Positions 17,310 to 25,749 of a stretch of 64,000 nt of DNA are shown here, piece by piece. The notes beneath the pieces are model-generated. The model worked only from the letters and a program-made list of their open reading frames with translations. It was not told the origin of the DNA and did no database searches. Made by a program: the position numbers and the translations under genes. This stretch comes from Flavobacterium alkalisoli (GTDB taxonomy: Bacteria; Bacteroidota; Bacteroidia; Flavobacteriales; Flavobacteriaceae), in the NCBI RefSeq assembly GCF_008000935.1, contig NZ_CP042831.1:2356001-2420000 (forward strand), in the 5' to 3' direction. The stretch's first letter is position 1. Every line of letters starts with the position of its first letter.

Positions 17310-17864
17310 TTACAGGGCAGGCATTTTTAAATACTTTACAGGAACACTATCGGTTAACCAAACTTTGTTGTCTGAAAGATAAAAATGAAATCCGTCTTTG
17401 TGCATTTGCAATGCCATTACCTCCAGCACTACAGGTTTACCGTGACGGCTGCCTACATTTACTGCTGTAGCCTTATCTGAGCTAAGGTGTACGTGTAGCC
17501 TGTTGCCTTTGTTAAGTCCGTTTGCCAGTATAGAATCAAGGTTTTTGATAGCGGTACCATGATACAAAACTTCGGGCGGTTCCTGTGCGGTATAACCGCT
17601 GTCTATGGCTACCGAATGCCCCTGACTGGCACGTATTAACGTACAGTCCTCATTAAAGGCAAAGCGCTTTTTATTATTGGTTTCAACAATATGTTTTAGT
17701 TCATCAAAAGAGAAAACAACCCCTGCATTTGCCGAAAGCGTTATAAGCTCTTCAACTTTTGCCCAACCATTGGTATTAAGGCTAAGGTTAATATGTTCCG
17801 GCTGGTGCCTGAGCACCAAGCTTAAAAACTTACTTATACGGGTGTTTTCCTTTTCGCTAAGCAT
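17310..17864 (-). CDS. kptA: RNA 2'-phosphotransferase (Tpt1/KptA)
   Basis: A 184-residue KptA protein. Residues 8-22 contain the conserved SKFLSLVLRHQPEHINL; the C-terminal NAD-binding domain has VLYHGTAIKNLDSILANGL, HVHLSSD and GSRHGKPVVLEV, matching the catalytic Arg/His/Arg-type pattern of Tpt1 proteins. These enzymes transfer an RNA 2'-phosphate to NAD. Fungi use them in tRNA splicing; bacteria lack that pathway, so the true substrate here is unknown (RNA or NAD-linked repair is suspected in the literature). It lies 2 bases after the stop of the upstream lipoprotein gene. Confidence 0.94.
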   Translation of the reverse strand: MLSEKENTRISKFLSLVLRHQPEHINLSLNTNGWAKVEELITLSANAGVVFSFDELKHIVETNNKKRFAFNEDCTLIRASQGHSVAIDSGYTAQEPPEVLYHGTAIKNLDSILANGLNKGNRLHVHLSSDKATAVNVGSRHGKPVVLEVMALQMHKDGFHFYLSDNKVWLTDSVPVKYLKMPAL

Positions 17865-17866
17865 TA

Positions 17867-18841
17867 TTAATTCTTCTCGGTAAAAGTATAACTGTCTTCT
17901 AGTAGTCCGTTGCCGCTAACATTATAGGCACGGTAGTAAATGTACTTTTGCTTAAAGTTTATCCATTTGAATTTTTCCTTTACTTCAGCTTTAATGTTTT
18001 TCAGCTCATTGTTAAGTGAAACAGAATCACTAAGTCTTATTTGTGTTGTGTAACTGATAAGCGGAAAAATACCTTCGGCATTTTTAACTACTGCCAGTTG
18101 TTGTATAATTGGCTTGGTGTTAATGCTTTCTATAGGCTGAGGCATAGTATAGGTACTGTTTATTTTATTATCCATGCTTTCATAATCCCTTATTATTTCT
18201 TCCTCCTCAGGATATTTAATAAGCTTTTGGGCAGGTTCCAGTAATTGTCTTGCTATATTAAGCTGTTGGTAAGCATCCCATTCATAACCTTTTTCATAAT
18301 ATTCCTTAGCCAGTGCGTATGACTGAGCGGCATTCTTACCATAAACACTTAAAAGTCCCGCCGTAATTTCCTCTATTTTCCAGTCGTTACCTCTTTTACA
18401 GTAAATTACTGTAATAAGGTAATCGTCTATGCCCATATAGGAACTCGTTAACAGGGATACATAAGTTTCCTTAGCCTCGTTTTGAAAAGTAAGCGTATAG
18501 CCGTTTGCTGCCGATATTATGGTTGAATTATCGGGAACTGTTGTATGCTTGTTATGAAATTCCTCATACACTTCATGATCGGTAGTAAGGTAGCCTTTTC
18601 TAAAAGGCCATATAACACCGTTTAGCTTTGCTACAAGGAATTTGTTGAATTTTTCTGAACCCAGTTTTTCCAGTACTTTGGAATTACTGTCAGACAGTGC
18701 TTCAAAAAGGCTGTCGTTCTTGGCTTTTATAGTTTCCCTTAGCTTAGGGTCTATATCATTATTGGCAATGGTTTCCGGTTTCTGATAGCAGCTTTGTAAT
18801 GTAGCTGCCATTACTAACAGCAGTAATAAGGTCTTCTTCAT
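17867..18841 (-). CDS. Lipoprotein of unknown function
   Basis: A 324-residue protein with a lipobox (LQSC, Cys18) after a hydrophobic signal. The N-terminal half after the signal is a mixed alpha/beta domain (residues 60-170, resembling an SnoaL/NTF2-like cone: GYTLTFQNEAKETYVSLLTSSYMGIDDYLITVIYCKRGNDWKIEEI), followed by a TPR-like helical segment (175-215, AKEYYEKGYEWDAYQQLNIARQLL) and a C-terminal beta domain. I do not recognise a named family. KptA follows after 2 bases, but a functional link is doubtful. Confidence 0.75.
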   Translation of the reverse strand: MKKTLLLLLVMAATLQSCYQKPETIANNDIDPKLRETIKAKNDSLFEALSDSNSKVLEKLGSEKFNKFLVAKLNGVIWPFRKGYLTTDHEVYEEFHNKHTTVPDNSTIISAANGYTLTFQNEAKETYVSLLTSSYMGIDDYLITVIYCKRGNDWKIEEITAGLLSVYGKNAAQSYALAKEYYEKGYEWDAYQQLNIARQLLEPAQKLIKYPEEEEIIRDYESMDNKINSTYTMPQPIESINTKPIIQQLAVVKNAEGIFPLISYTTQIRLSDSVSLNNELKNIKAEVKEKFKWINFKQKYIYYRAYNVSGNGLLEDSYTFTEKN

Positions 18842-18927
18842 TTTAAAAATTAGTGTGGTACTGGTTTGTAGCCGACGAAAATAACTATTTATTTTAAAAC
18901 GGGAAAAACAAAACTTACTGTCTTTTT

Positions 18928-19386
18928 TTATTGTTCCTTAATTTCCTGAGTAAAAAGCGTTACAAGATTCTTTTTAAGTACACTGGATGAGTTGTAAAAA
19001 TCCCAAAGGAAGATGATTACCAAAAATAAAAGACCCGCTGTTTTGAAGAATATGCTTTTTAAACTGTCGCCACTTATTATAAAAGCAGTAAGCGAACCTA
19101 AAATGAAAAACAACATGGTTAGCAGGCCTGAAGATGGTTTTGTGTTGAATTTTATAATGCTGTAATTTTGATTTTGGGTTATGATGCCTTTTACGATGCC
19201 CTTTTCAATATTGCCCGATGTTTGTATTATTTTAAACGAGTTATCTGTAATTGCACCGGTAAAGTATCTTTTCTTTTTTTGAGAGGAATCATCAAAGTCA
19301 CTGTTTTGGGTAAGCCGATTAAGCCTGTTAATAATTTCTTCTGTGCTTAATTGTGATTCTATTGTGTAATGTTTGTAAGGTAGCAT
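18928..19386 (-). CDS. Membrane protein, unknown
   Basis: A 152-residue protein with a polar N-terminal part (1-85) and two transmembrane segments close together (about residues 86-105 and 112-130) followed by a polar tail (SSSVLKKNLVTLFTQEIKEQ). The N-terminal part has beta character (KRYFTGAITDNSFKIIQTSG). Family not recognised. It is the last of three closely spaced leftward genes (20286 to 18928) of unknown role, with gaps of 3 and 30 bases. Confidence 0.7.
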   Translation of the reverse strand: MLPYKHYTIESQLSTEEIINRLNRLTQNSDFDDSSQKKKRYFTGAITDNSFKIIQTSGNIEKGIVKGIITQNQNYSIIKFNTKPSSGLLTMLFFILGSLTAFIISGDSLKSIFFKTAGLLFLVIIFLWDFYNSSSVLKKNLVTLFTQEIKEQ

Positions 19387-19416
19387 GCAAATAGTAATTA
19401 AGAGTAAAATTAATAA

Positions 19417-19866
19417 TTAATCGTAATGATTAAAAATAATTTCTCCGAGTGATTGGGGTTGCCAATATTCAATTTGGTTTATCTCTGTTTTTCCAAGATT
19501 TGCTATGTGTTGTTGATTGACTTCCTGTTGTAGTATTTCAGGTTCTAAAAATGTAAGGGCAGTAATACTTTCTTTGAAATCGTTTGGTATAGCGATAAAA
19601 TTAGCAGAAGTAATTTGTTTAGGACTATCAGTTTGTATAATAGAAGCAAAAGGAAAGCACTCATGTACCAGCATGATATAGGGACTATTACCTTGAGTGT
19701 TGATTATGGTAATTCTAAAGTAATTTGCTGTGTGATGTGGTTGTTCAATATCTTTAATAATAAACGGATAGGTTAAACCTGATAAAAACTCTTTTACATT
19801 CTCTTTTGTAAAAAAGGTGTTGCTGGTTTGAATATTAAAACCTGTTATTCCTCTGGGTAGTTGCAT
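19417..19866 (-). CDS. Hypothetical protein, unknown
   Basis: A 149-residue soluble protein with no signal peptide or transmembrane segment. It begins MQLPRGITGFNIQ and contains a mixed alpha/beta pattern (TFFTKENVKEFLSGL, NYFRITIINTQGNSPYIMLVHECFPFASI). Such small proteins are common in flavobacterial genomes and have been associated with toxin-immunity loci, but I cannot support that here. Start ATG is 3 bases from the stop of the upstream gene (19870-20286). Confidence 0.7.
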   Translation of the reverse strand: MQLPRGITGFNIQTSNTFFTKENVKEFLSGLTYPFIIKDIEQPHHTANYFRITIINTQGNSPYIMLVHECFPFASIIQTDSPKQITSANFIAIPNDFKESITALTFLEPEILQQEVNQQHIANLGKTEINQIEYWQPQSLGEIIFNHYD

Positions 19867-19869
19867 TGG

Positions 19870-20286
19870 TTACTCTTTCCTGTTATTCTTAGTGGTAATG
19901 TGTATAATAGTTGGATTATTCATATGACCTACTCCTGAACTTTTTTCTATATCAACACGAGATATGGCATTATTTTCCAGATAGTATGTTTCGGGTTTTT
20001 CAATGAGGCTGTCGTTTACTTTAATAACAGCGGTTGTTCCGTTTTTTTCAAGCTCGTTTAAAATATCTGCAAGACAAACAAGTTCGGTCTGTTCCTTTCG
20101 TGTTATATATATATCTTTTGTGTTTTTATCGGTGCGTATGTCGGCCACATTATCAGGATCAATAAAATAATGCGTAATATCAACCTGTTTATTGTCTAAA
20201 AAGGTTTTGTAGCCGTTAACGGAAGGAACTTCCTGTGCCATAGCAGCAAAGGGCAGAAGCAGAAGTATATAAATGAGTTTTTTCAT
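19870..20286 (-). CDS. Exported protein, unknown
   Basis: A 138-residue protein with an N-terminal signal peptide (MKKLIYILLLLPFAAMAQ, cleavage after AMA). The mature part has a Ser/Asp-rich surface and motifs KTFLDNKQVDITHYFIDPDNV and ISRVDIEKSSGVGHMN. Possibly a TonB-dependent receptor-associated carboxypeptidase-like fragment, but no family is certain. First gene of a three-gene leftward cluster; the terminator at 20303-20326 lies just upstream and belongs to the acyl-CoA synthetase gene. Confidence 0.7.
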   Translation of the reverse strand: MKKLIYILLLLPFAAMAQEVPSVNGYKTFLDNKQVDITHYFIDPDNVADIRTDKNTKDIYITRKEQTELVCLADILNELEKNGTTAVIKVNDSLIEKPETYYLENNAISRVDIEKSSGVGHMNNPTIIHITTKNNRKE

Positions 20287-20302
20287 GTTGTTATTTATTT
20301 AA

Positions 20303-20326
20303 AAAAGCTGCCCTAAAGCAGCTTTT
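20303..20326. terminator. Bidirectional terminator, serves the acyl-CoA synthetase gene
   Basis: AAAAGCTGC / GCAGCTTTT with a 6-base loop; A and T runs on both sides allow either direction. It sits next to the stop codon of the leftward gene 20331-22115. Confidence 0.85.
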
Positions 20327-20330
20327 GTTT

Positions 20331-22115
20331 TTACCTGTCACCTTCGGTGCGGTATATCTTGTCATACAGTTTCTGGTATTTTTCCTTAACGGCCTTACGT
20401 TTCAGTTTTAGGGTAGGAGTCATTTCTCCTCCGTCTACCGACCAAACCTCGGGCGTTATCTCAAATTTCTTAACCTGCTCCCAGTGACCGAATTTCTTGT
20501 TCACATCGTTAATTTCTTCCTGTATCCTGTCGTGTATCTCTTTATTGTTGGCAATATCTTCGTTAGAGCTTACTGAAATTCCTTTGCGGGAAGCCCATTG
20601 TTTTACAAACTCAAAGTCAGGCTGTATAAAGGCAGCAGGCATTTTTTCACCTTCGCCTATAACCATAATCTGCTCTATAAAACGGGATTGCTTCATGGCA
20701 TTTTCTATAAGCTGAGGTGCTACATATTTACCTCCCGAAGTTTTAAACATTTCCTTCTTCCTGTCGGTAATCTTCAGGAATCCGTCTTTGTCTATTTCGC
20801 CTATATCTCCTGTATGGAAATAACCATCGGTCATTACCTCTTTGGTTTTCTCTTCATCCTTATAGTACCCCATCATTACGTTAGGGCCTTTACAAAGTAT
20901 TTCGCCGTCTTCGGCAATCTTAACTTCAAGTCCGTTAAGCGGTTTACCTACGGTTCCTATCTTAAATCCGGCATTACGCTGGTCGTTTACCGCAATTACG
21001 GGTGAAGTCTCTGTAAGTCCGTAACCCTCCATAACGGGGATTTCAGCAGCAGCAAAAACACGTGCCAGCCTTGGTTGTATGGCAGCACTACCACTTACCA
21101 TAAGTCCAAGCCTGCCGCCAAGCCCTGCTTTCCATTTACTGAAAATCAGTTTACGGGCAATAGCCAGCTTAAAGTCATACCAGGCACCGTTAGCACCATA
21201 AGGCTCATACTCAAGGCCCACTTCAACAGCCCAAAAGAACAGTTTGCGTTTTATGCCTGTAAGTTCGCTTCCTTTAGCAATAATCTTGTCGTATACTTTT
21301 TCAAGAAGCCTTGGTACCGCCGTAATAACATCGGGGGTAGCTTCTTTAATATTATCGCTTACCTTTTCAATAGACTCGGCAAAGTAGGTACTTACGCCAT
21401 AGTACTGGTAAAGGTAAAGTATCATTCTTTCATAAATGTGGCAAATAGGCAGGAAGCTAAGCGACCTGTTTTTACCTGCTTCAAACGGAACCCTTTCGGC
21501 ACTCATCAATACATCCGAAACAATATTCTTGTGTGAAAGCATTACACCTTTAGGCCTTCCTGTAGTACCCGATGTATAAATAATTGTAGCAAGATCTTCT
21601 TCGGTTATGGAGTTTTTAATATCCTCCACTTCCTGCTGATTGCTTTCGTCTTTACCCAATTCCAAAATTTCGTTCCAGTTCTTGCAGCCTTCTATCTGGT
21701 TAAAGGAATAGATTTCTTTTAGTCCTGTTACTTTATGCTTAACAGAGTTTATCTTATCATATAGTTCCTGATCGGAAACGATACAGTAAACCGATTCGGA
21801 ATGGTTAAGGATAAACTCCTGGTCGTCTTCGCTTATGGTAGGGTAAACAGGTACGTTTTGAGCTCCCGTTTGCAGTATGCCTATATCAACAATGTGCCAT
21901 TCGGTCCTGTTGTTAGAGGATATAACAGCTATCTTGTCGCCTTTCTTTACGCCCAGTCTTAATAATCCGCGCGAAAAAGCATTGGCTTTATCCACATATT
22001 CCTGTGTAGATGTTTTTACCCATTCGTCACCATATTTGGTAACAAGTGCATCGGGTAAATTGTATTTTTCCAGTTGGTGATACGGGAAGTCGAATAAACG
22101 GGTGATGTTGCTCAT
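20331..22115 (-). CDS. Long-chain acyl-CoA synthetase (AMP-binding)
   Basis: A 594-residue AMP-forming ligase that activates fatty acids to acyl-CoA with ATP. The adenylation signature is plain: TIIYTSGTTGRPKGVMLSH (about 178-196), then GYGLTETSPVIAVN, GYFHTGDIGEIDKDGFLKITDRKKEMFKTSGGK and a C-terminal domain with GEMTPTLKLKRKAV, whose Lys is expected to complete the active site. Size (about 590-600) matches the bacterial long-chain FadD15-type rather than E. coli FadD. With the beta-oxidation operon at 9.6-15.8 kb it supplies acyl-CoA substrates. It is a single leftward gene with its own terminator. Confidence 0.94.
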   Translation of the reverse strand: MSNITRLFDFPYHQLEKYNLPDALVTKYGDEWVKTSTQEYVDKANAFSRGLLRLGVKKGDKIAVISSNNRTEWHIVDIGILQTGAQNVPVYPTISEDDQEFILNHSESVYCIVSDQELYDKINSVKHKVTGLKEIYSFNQIEGCKNWNEILELGKDESNQQEVEDIKNSITEEDLATIIYTSGTTGRPKGVMLSHKNIVSDVLMSAERVPFEAGKNRSLSFLPICHIYERMILYLYQYYGVSTYFAESIEKVSDNIKEATPDVITAVPRLLEKVYDKIIAKGSELTGIKRKLFFWAVEVGLEYEPYGANGAWYDFKLAIARKLIFSKWKAGLGGRLGLMVSGSAAIQPRLARVFAAAEIPVMEGYGLTETSPVIAVNDQRNAGFKIGTVGKPLNGLEVKIAEDGEILCKGPNVMMGYYKDEEKTKEVMTDGYFHTGDIGEIDKDGFLKITDRKKEMFKTSGGKYVAPQLIENAMKQSRFIEQIMVIGEGEKMPAAFIQPDFEFVKQWASRKGISVSSNEDIANNKEIHDRIQEEINDVNKKFGHWEQVKKFEITPEVWSVDGGEMTPTLKLKRKAVKEKYQKLYDKIYRTEGDR

Positions 22116-22433
22116 TTCTGTTTGTTAATTGCTTATTGCAAATTATGAAAATATATGATATAAAGCAATTTTTTTGAGATTATGATAAGTTAACAATATA
22201 ACCTTTTGAAAATTATATATATAGAAGCTGCTATATAATGCTAAAAATTGATTTTCAGGTTAAAATACTAACCCGCTTAGTTTGGATTATTCGCTTTTAA
22301 TATGCGCTCATATTAAAATTTATCTATTTTTTTAACCTTAAAATTTCATTTATAAAATTTGCTTAATCTGTATGTCATAATACTAATGGTATATTTGCCC
22401 CGTTTAGTAAAAAGCTTTTATATACTATCTTAA
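22116..22433. other. AT-rich divergent intergenic region
   Basis: No gene is seen in these 318 bases. They hold the promoters of two divergent genes; a TAnnTTTG box lies at 22390-22397 for the rightward DUF4421 gene. No repeat or stable hairpin of note. Confidence 0.6.
22390..22397 (+). promoter_or_regulatory. TAnnTTTG (-7) promoter element for the DUF4421 gene
   Basis: TATATTTG lies 36 bases before the ATG. Nineteen bases upstream is TCTG (22367-22370), one change from the TTTG -33 box. Confidence 0.55.
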
Positions 22434-23330
22434 ATGACCTTGCGAAACTTTATTTATGCTGTTTTACTCCTTTGTCCCACTATTACTTTAGGGCAGGTAA
22501 AAACCGACACAGCTTATATAGCCGATTACCCTCAAAGAGTAATGCTTTCGGGGTTTTTAAGTCAAAGCAGCGTACAGTTGGGCAAAGATGAAAAAGATTA
22601 TATTCCTAATAACCCTTTAAGGGCAGGGGTGGGTATTTCAATAAAAAATACAGTAATCAATTTTAGTTACAGTTTTGGTATAGCTCCTCTGGAACAGGAC
22701 GGGAAAGGTAAAACCAAATCATCAGACCTGCAGATACATCACTACGGCCGCTATTTTGTTTTAGATTTATTTTATCAGAAATACAAAGGCTTTTACAATG
22801 ATGCAGAAGGGGATGAAACAACACTTTATCCGGATATGTATGTGCGAAATTTAGGTGCTGAGTTTGCCTACATTTTTAAGGGAGATAAGTTTTCTGCCAA
22901 AGCAGCCTTTCAGCAAAATGAGATACAGCTTAAATCTGTAGGGAGTTTTATTTTAGGTGGAGGGGCTTACTTTTTTAAGGTAAACCCCGGCGGAGTGTTA
23001 TGGGAAACAGAAAACAGTCTTAAAAACGTTCAGTTTGGTATTAATGGCGGATATGCTTACAGTTGGGTAATTGATGAACGATGGATGGCAACAGGTATCC
23101 TTACAGTAGGTGTAAATGTAGGGAATGATCCGCATTTGCTTTCTGACTGGAAAATAGAGGCTTACCCAACTGCTTTTGGGCGTGGCGGATTAATATATCA
23201 TAAAAATGACTGGGCGCTGGCAGCAACTTTTTTAGTAAATAATAAACTTATGTACACCGAAGACGACGGTGAATTAAGCTTTACTGGTATTAATTTCCAG
23301 TTGTCGTTTGTAAAGCATATAGATTTTTAA
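22434..23330 (+). CDS. DUF4421 family, probable outer-membrane beta-barrel
   Basis: A 298-residue protein with a cleavable signal peptide (MTLRNFIYAVLLLCPTITLGQ). The mature protein has alternating strands typical of an outer-membrane barrel: RVMLSGFLSQSSVQL, GVGISIKNTVINFSYSFGIAP, YFVLDLFYQKYKGFYND, KFSAKAAFQQNEIQL, FGINGGYAYSWVIDERW and a last strand (INFQLSFVKHIDF) ending in Phe, as usual for barrel proteins recognised by BamA. The DUF4421 family is common in Bacteroidetes with no known function. Single gene with the promoter at 22390. Confidence 0.88.
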   Translation: MTLRNFIYAVLLLCPTITLGQVKTDTAYIADYPQRVMLSGFLSQSSVQLGKDEKDYIPNNPLRAGVGISIKNTVINFSYSFGIAPLEQDGKGKTKSSDLQIHHYGRYFVLDLFYQKYKGFYNDAEGDETTLYPDMYVRNLGAEFAYIFKGDKFSAKAAFQQNEIQLKSVGSFILGGGAYFFKVNPGGVLWETENSLKNVQFGINGGYAYSWVIDERWMATGILTVGVNVGNDPHLLSDWKIEAYPTAFGRGGLIYHKNDWALAATFLVNNKLMYTEDDGELSFTGINFQLSFVKHIDF

Positions 23331-23385
23331 CAGCTAGAGTATATTTCAACACTCCATTTCATGAGATGTTTTTTAATTAAAGAAT

Positions 23386-23943
23386 TCAACTTTTCGCGGC
23401 TTCCTTTAAAACGGGTTTATGGTTTTTTACTGCCAGATAAGTAAATGTAAACATTACCATTGATAAAATAAGATGTAATCCGAAATCATGAGACCATGAA
23501 TAGTCGGGCATATGGATAACGGCAAGTGATATTAGGGAAAGAACTACAAGCTCTATTAAGTAAACCAGCGATAAGGTAATTTTAAAAAACCTGACTAAAA
23601 AGTAAGTTATAAACAGCATGAAAATTAAAAGTAAAACTGCATAGACTATCACAAAACTACCTGTATTTAGAAGTATAAGAAAACTAGCAATTATAAGCAT
23701 AAGGAAAACAAAATAACTGATACTTATCCTTATAAAAGACAAAATGCTTATGCCAAACATGTATTGATGAAGTAGTGCCGGTAATATACTATAGCTTAAA
23801 TAGGAAAAAATAAGAGATCTTTTAAAGATTGTATTTTCCAGCTCACCAAAAATATAAAACCAAAACAGGTTAAGTATTACCCCAAACAACAGGAAAGGTA
23901 TAAGAAAACGGTCTTTTGCTAATGATTTAAAATAGCTTTTCAT
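23386..23943 (-). CDS. Multi-pass membrane protein, unknown
   Basis: A 185-residue protein with about five transmembrane helices (starting near residues 14, 40, 64, 95, 125, 150) and a basic amphipathic N-terminus. I do not recognise the family. Its ATG lies inside the upstream gene's last codons (17-base overlap with 23927-24313), a sign of translational coupling. It is third in a leftward series of small membrane proteins (24710 to 23386). Confidence 0.75.
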   Translation of the reverse strand: MKSYFKSLAKDRFLIPFLLFGVILNLFWFYIFGELENTIFKRSLIFSYLSYSILPALLHQYMFGISILSFIRISISYFVFLMLIIASFLILLNTGSFVIVYAVLLLIFMLFITYFLVRFFKITLSLVYLIELVVLSLISLAVIHMPDYSWSHDFGLHLILSMVMFTFTYLAVKNHKPVLKEAAKS

Positions 23944-24313
23944 ATAAAAGGCTTAAGTTAAAAATTGTCAATATTCCTGAAAGATCTAAGGCTACTACTA
24001 TAAGCAATAAGGAAATAATATTTTGTATGATAAATAGTTGTTTACGGTTTTTTATTTTGGAAGCAAGAATCATATCCAAAACATAAAAGAGTGCTATAAA
24101 TGAAAATGGTATGATAAAAACAAACAAGCTCATGTCCTGTAACGGAACAATTATATAAAAAACCAACAGTAAAAAGAGGCAGCACAACAGTATAAGGCAA
24201 AGCTCTTTTAATGGAGACCACTTTTTATCAAAGTTTTTCAACTTGTCATAATACTGGGCAGTAAAACCAACTATAAAAAGCACAATAACTAATATTATAA
24301 GATATTTAAACAT
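23927..24313 (-). CDS. Small membrane protein, paralogue of the upstream gene
   Basis: A 128-residue protein with four transmembrane helices. The start is taken at the ATG at 24313 (MFKYLIILV), since an earlier ATG would overlap the upstream gene and add a non-hydrophobic head. It resembles the upstream gene 24327-24710 over SPLKELC...(V/I)PLQD versus SPLKEIC...IPIQD and in helix layout, so the two look like old tandem duplicates. Family not recognised. Follows the upstream gene by 13 bases. Confidence 0.75.
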   Translation of the reverse strand: MFKYLIILVIVLFIVGFTAQYYDKLKNFDKKWSPLKELCLILLCCLFLLLVFYIIVPLQDMSLFVFIIPFSFIALFYVLDMILASKIKNRKQLFIIQNIISLLLIVVALDLSGILTIFNLSLLYEKLF

Positions 24314-24326
24314 GGTATTACCTGAT

Positions 24327-24710
24327 TTAAAAAAAGAAATAATAACACAGTAGCAATACAATTACACTTTCAACAGACTGAACTATAAGAAGGCTGTAAT
24401 TGTTTTTTATTATTACTGAAAGGGTGGTGTCAACCAAGAGAGAGGCAAATACAAATAGTACCGGAATTAGCCACATAAGATCTGTATAGTCCTGTATTGG
24501 TATTTCCGAGGCAACTATAATCCATAAATAAATATAAAGCAACATGAAATGGCAAATTTCCTTTAGTGGCGATTCACGGGTAATAAACGCCTTAACAGGT
24601 AAGTAATGAGTTGTTTTAGTAAAACTTTTATTATGAGCTTCTGCCCAATATGCATACTCTGTTCCCAGTATACAAACTATAAGGAAAGAAGTTAATAGTA
24701 TAAAGCTCAT
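24327..24710 (-). CDS. Small membrane protein, unknown
   Basis: A 127-residue protein with four transmembrane helices (first 1-20, then around 58-75, 80-100 and 105-125) and a polar loop with KAFITRESPLKEICH. First of a leftward set of three membrane proteins; related to the next gene (23927-24313). Not recognised as a named family. Small multi-helix tandem proteins like these occur as immunity proteins in some bacteria, but no toxin gene is adjacent, so that is not claimed. Confidence 0.72.
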   Translation of the reverse strand: MSFILLTSFLIVCILGTEYAYWAEAHNKSFTKTTHYLPVKAFITRESPLKEICHFMLLYIYLWIIVASEIPIQDYTDLMWLIPVLFVFASLLVDTTLSVIIKNNYSLLIVQSVESVIVLLLCYYFFF

Positions 24711-24743
24711 AACGGTAAGATTTGGCTGTCATAAATATAAAAA

Positions 24744-25607
24744 TTATTCCCAACCTGTAACCAGTAAATTTCTGGCAGCTTTTTCTCCGCACTTCTGGTA
24801 TTTGTTGTAGGCCTGAGCTGCCCGTTGGCGTATTTGAGTATTGTTCTCACCGTTTACATATCCTGTTATTGCATCGTGAAGGGTGTAGGCTTCCGGACAC
24901 ATAAGCCCTGTAGTCCATACTAACGGATTTACATTTGCCTCTTGTAAGTGTGGCCCGAAGAACCTTTTACTCACACAGGCCAGTATAATTACATTACGCC
25001 GTTTACTATCAGTATTGGTGTAATCTTCATACAACTGAAAATCCATTAAGCCGTCGTGGCCTATATATGCCACAAGCCCTGAATTTCCTGCTATCCCTAA
25101 GATGGTGTTGTTTATGGTAAGTGTGTCTGTCAGTTTGCCGCAGCTGCTGTTTAAAAAGTCTTTAGTACATTGTTTTATGTGCTTACCGTTATAGGCATCG
25201 GCTATCAGGTAGTAGTTTTTTGAGGTATGTTTAAATACCAGCCTTTCCATAATCAATGAATCTTTTTTCTCTTTTTTAAGTAGTTTCCATTTGGTGCTCT
25301 TTTTAAAATAAGTGCGTATGCCATAACCACAGCCCCAGTATAGATTATTGTCAGGATCCTGCCCGTTGCCTATAGCTTTTGGTACGGGTACAATTCCCTG
25401 ATATTTATTATCACATAAGGCCACATAAACATGAATGGTTTTGGCAAGTGTATCATAGCTTGCAGTAGTAACAGGTGCTTCCGTTTCTGCTGCCGGAGTT
25501 AAAGAAGCCTCAGGGTTTGGTACAAGCCTATCTTCGGTCTTTTTGCCACAGCTTAGTAAAGCAAGGCAAATAAGTAAAAGTGGTTTAGTAAGGTTGTTAA
25601 CTATCAT
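24744..25607 (-). CDS. Lipoprotein with caspase-like His/Cys pair, unknown role
   Basis: A 287-residue protein with a lipobox (LLSC, Cys20) and a Thr/Glu/Pro-rich linker (about 25-50). A well-ordered alpha/beta domain follows (58-287). It contains AYIGHDGLMDF with His184 and, 27 residues later, RNVIILACVSKRFF with Cys211. A strand ending in Gly-His-Asp-Gly and a strand ending in Ala-Cys are the positions of the catalytic His and Cys in caspase-fold (clan CD) peptidases, so this may be an envelope caspase-like hydrolase. The conserved end (KCGEKAARNLLVTG) I recall from related unnamed Bacteroidetes proteins. Fold assignment is inference from two motifs. Confidence 0.7.
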   Translation of the reverse strand: MIVNNLTKPLLLICLALLSCGKKTEDRLVPNPEASLTPAAETEAPVTTASYDTLAKTIHVYVALCDNKYQGIVPVPKAIGNGQDPDNNLYWGCGYGIRTYFKKSTKWKLLKKEKKDSLIMERLVFKHTSKNYYLIADAYNGKHIKQCTKDFLNSSCGKLTDTLTINNTILGIAGNSGLVAYIGHDGLMDFQLYEDYTNTDSKRRNVIILACVSKRFFGPHLQEANVNPLVWTTGLMCPEAYTLHDAITGYVNGENNTQIRQRAAQAYNKYQKCGEKAARNLLVTGWE

Positions 25608-25713
25608 AATGCTATAGTGTTATGTTGGTAATACTATAACAGTTTAATATGAAAAATAGTATAAATCAGTGTTTTACAGATAAATTAAAGCATTACATCG
25701 ATAATAAATAAAA

Positions 25714-25732
25714 AGCCGCCTGTAAGGCGGCT
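25714..25732 (-). terminator. Intrinsic terminator of the 25750-26226 lipoprotein gene
   Basis: AGCCGCCT / AGGCGGCT stem with a 3-base loop; on the minus strand TTTTATTTA follows. Confidence 0.85.
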
Positions 25733-25749
25733 GTGTAACAGAGAAAATT

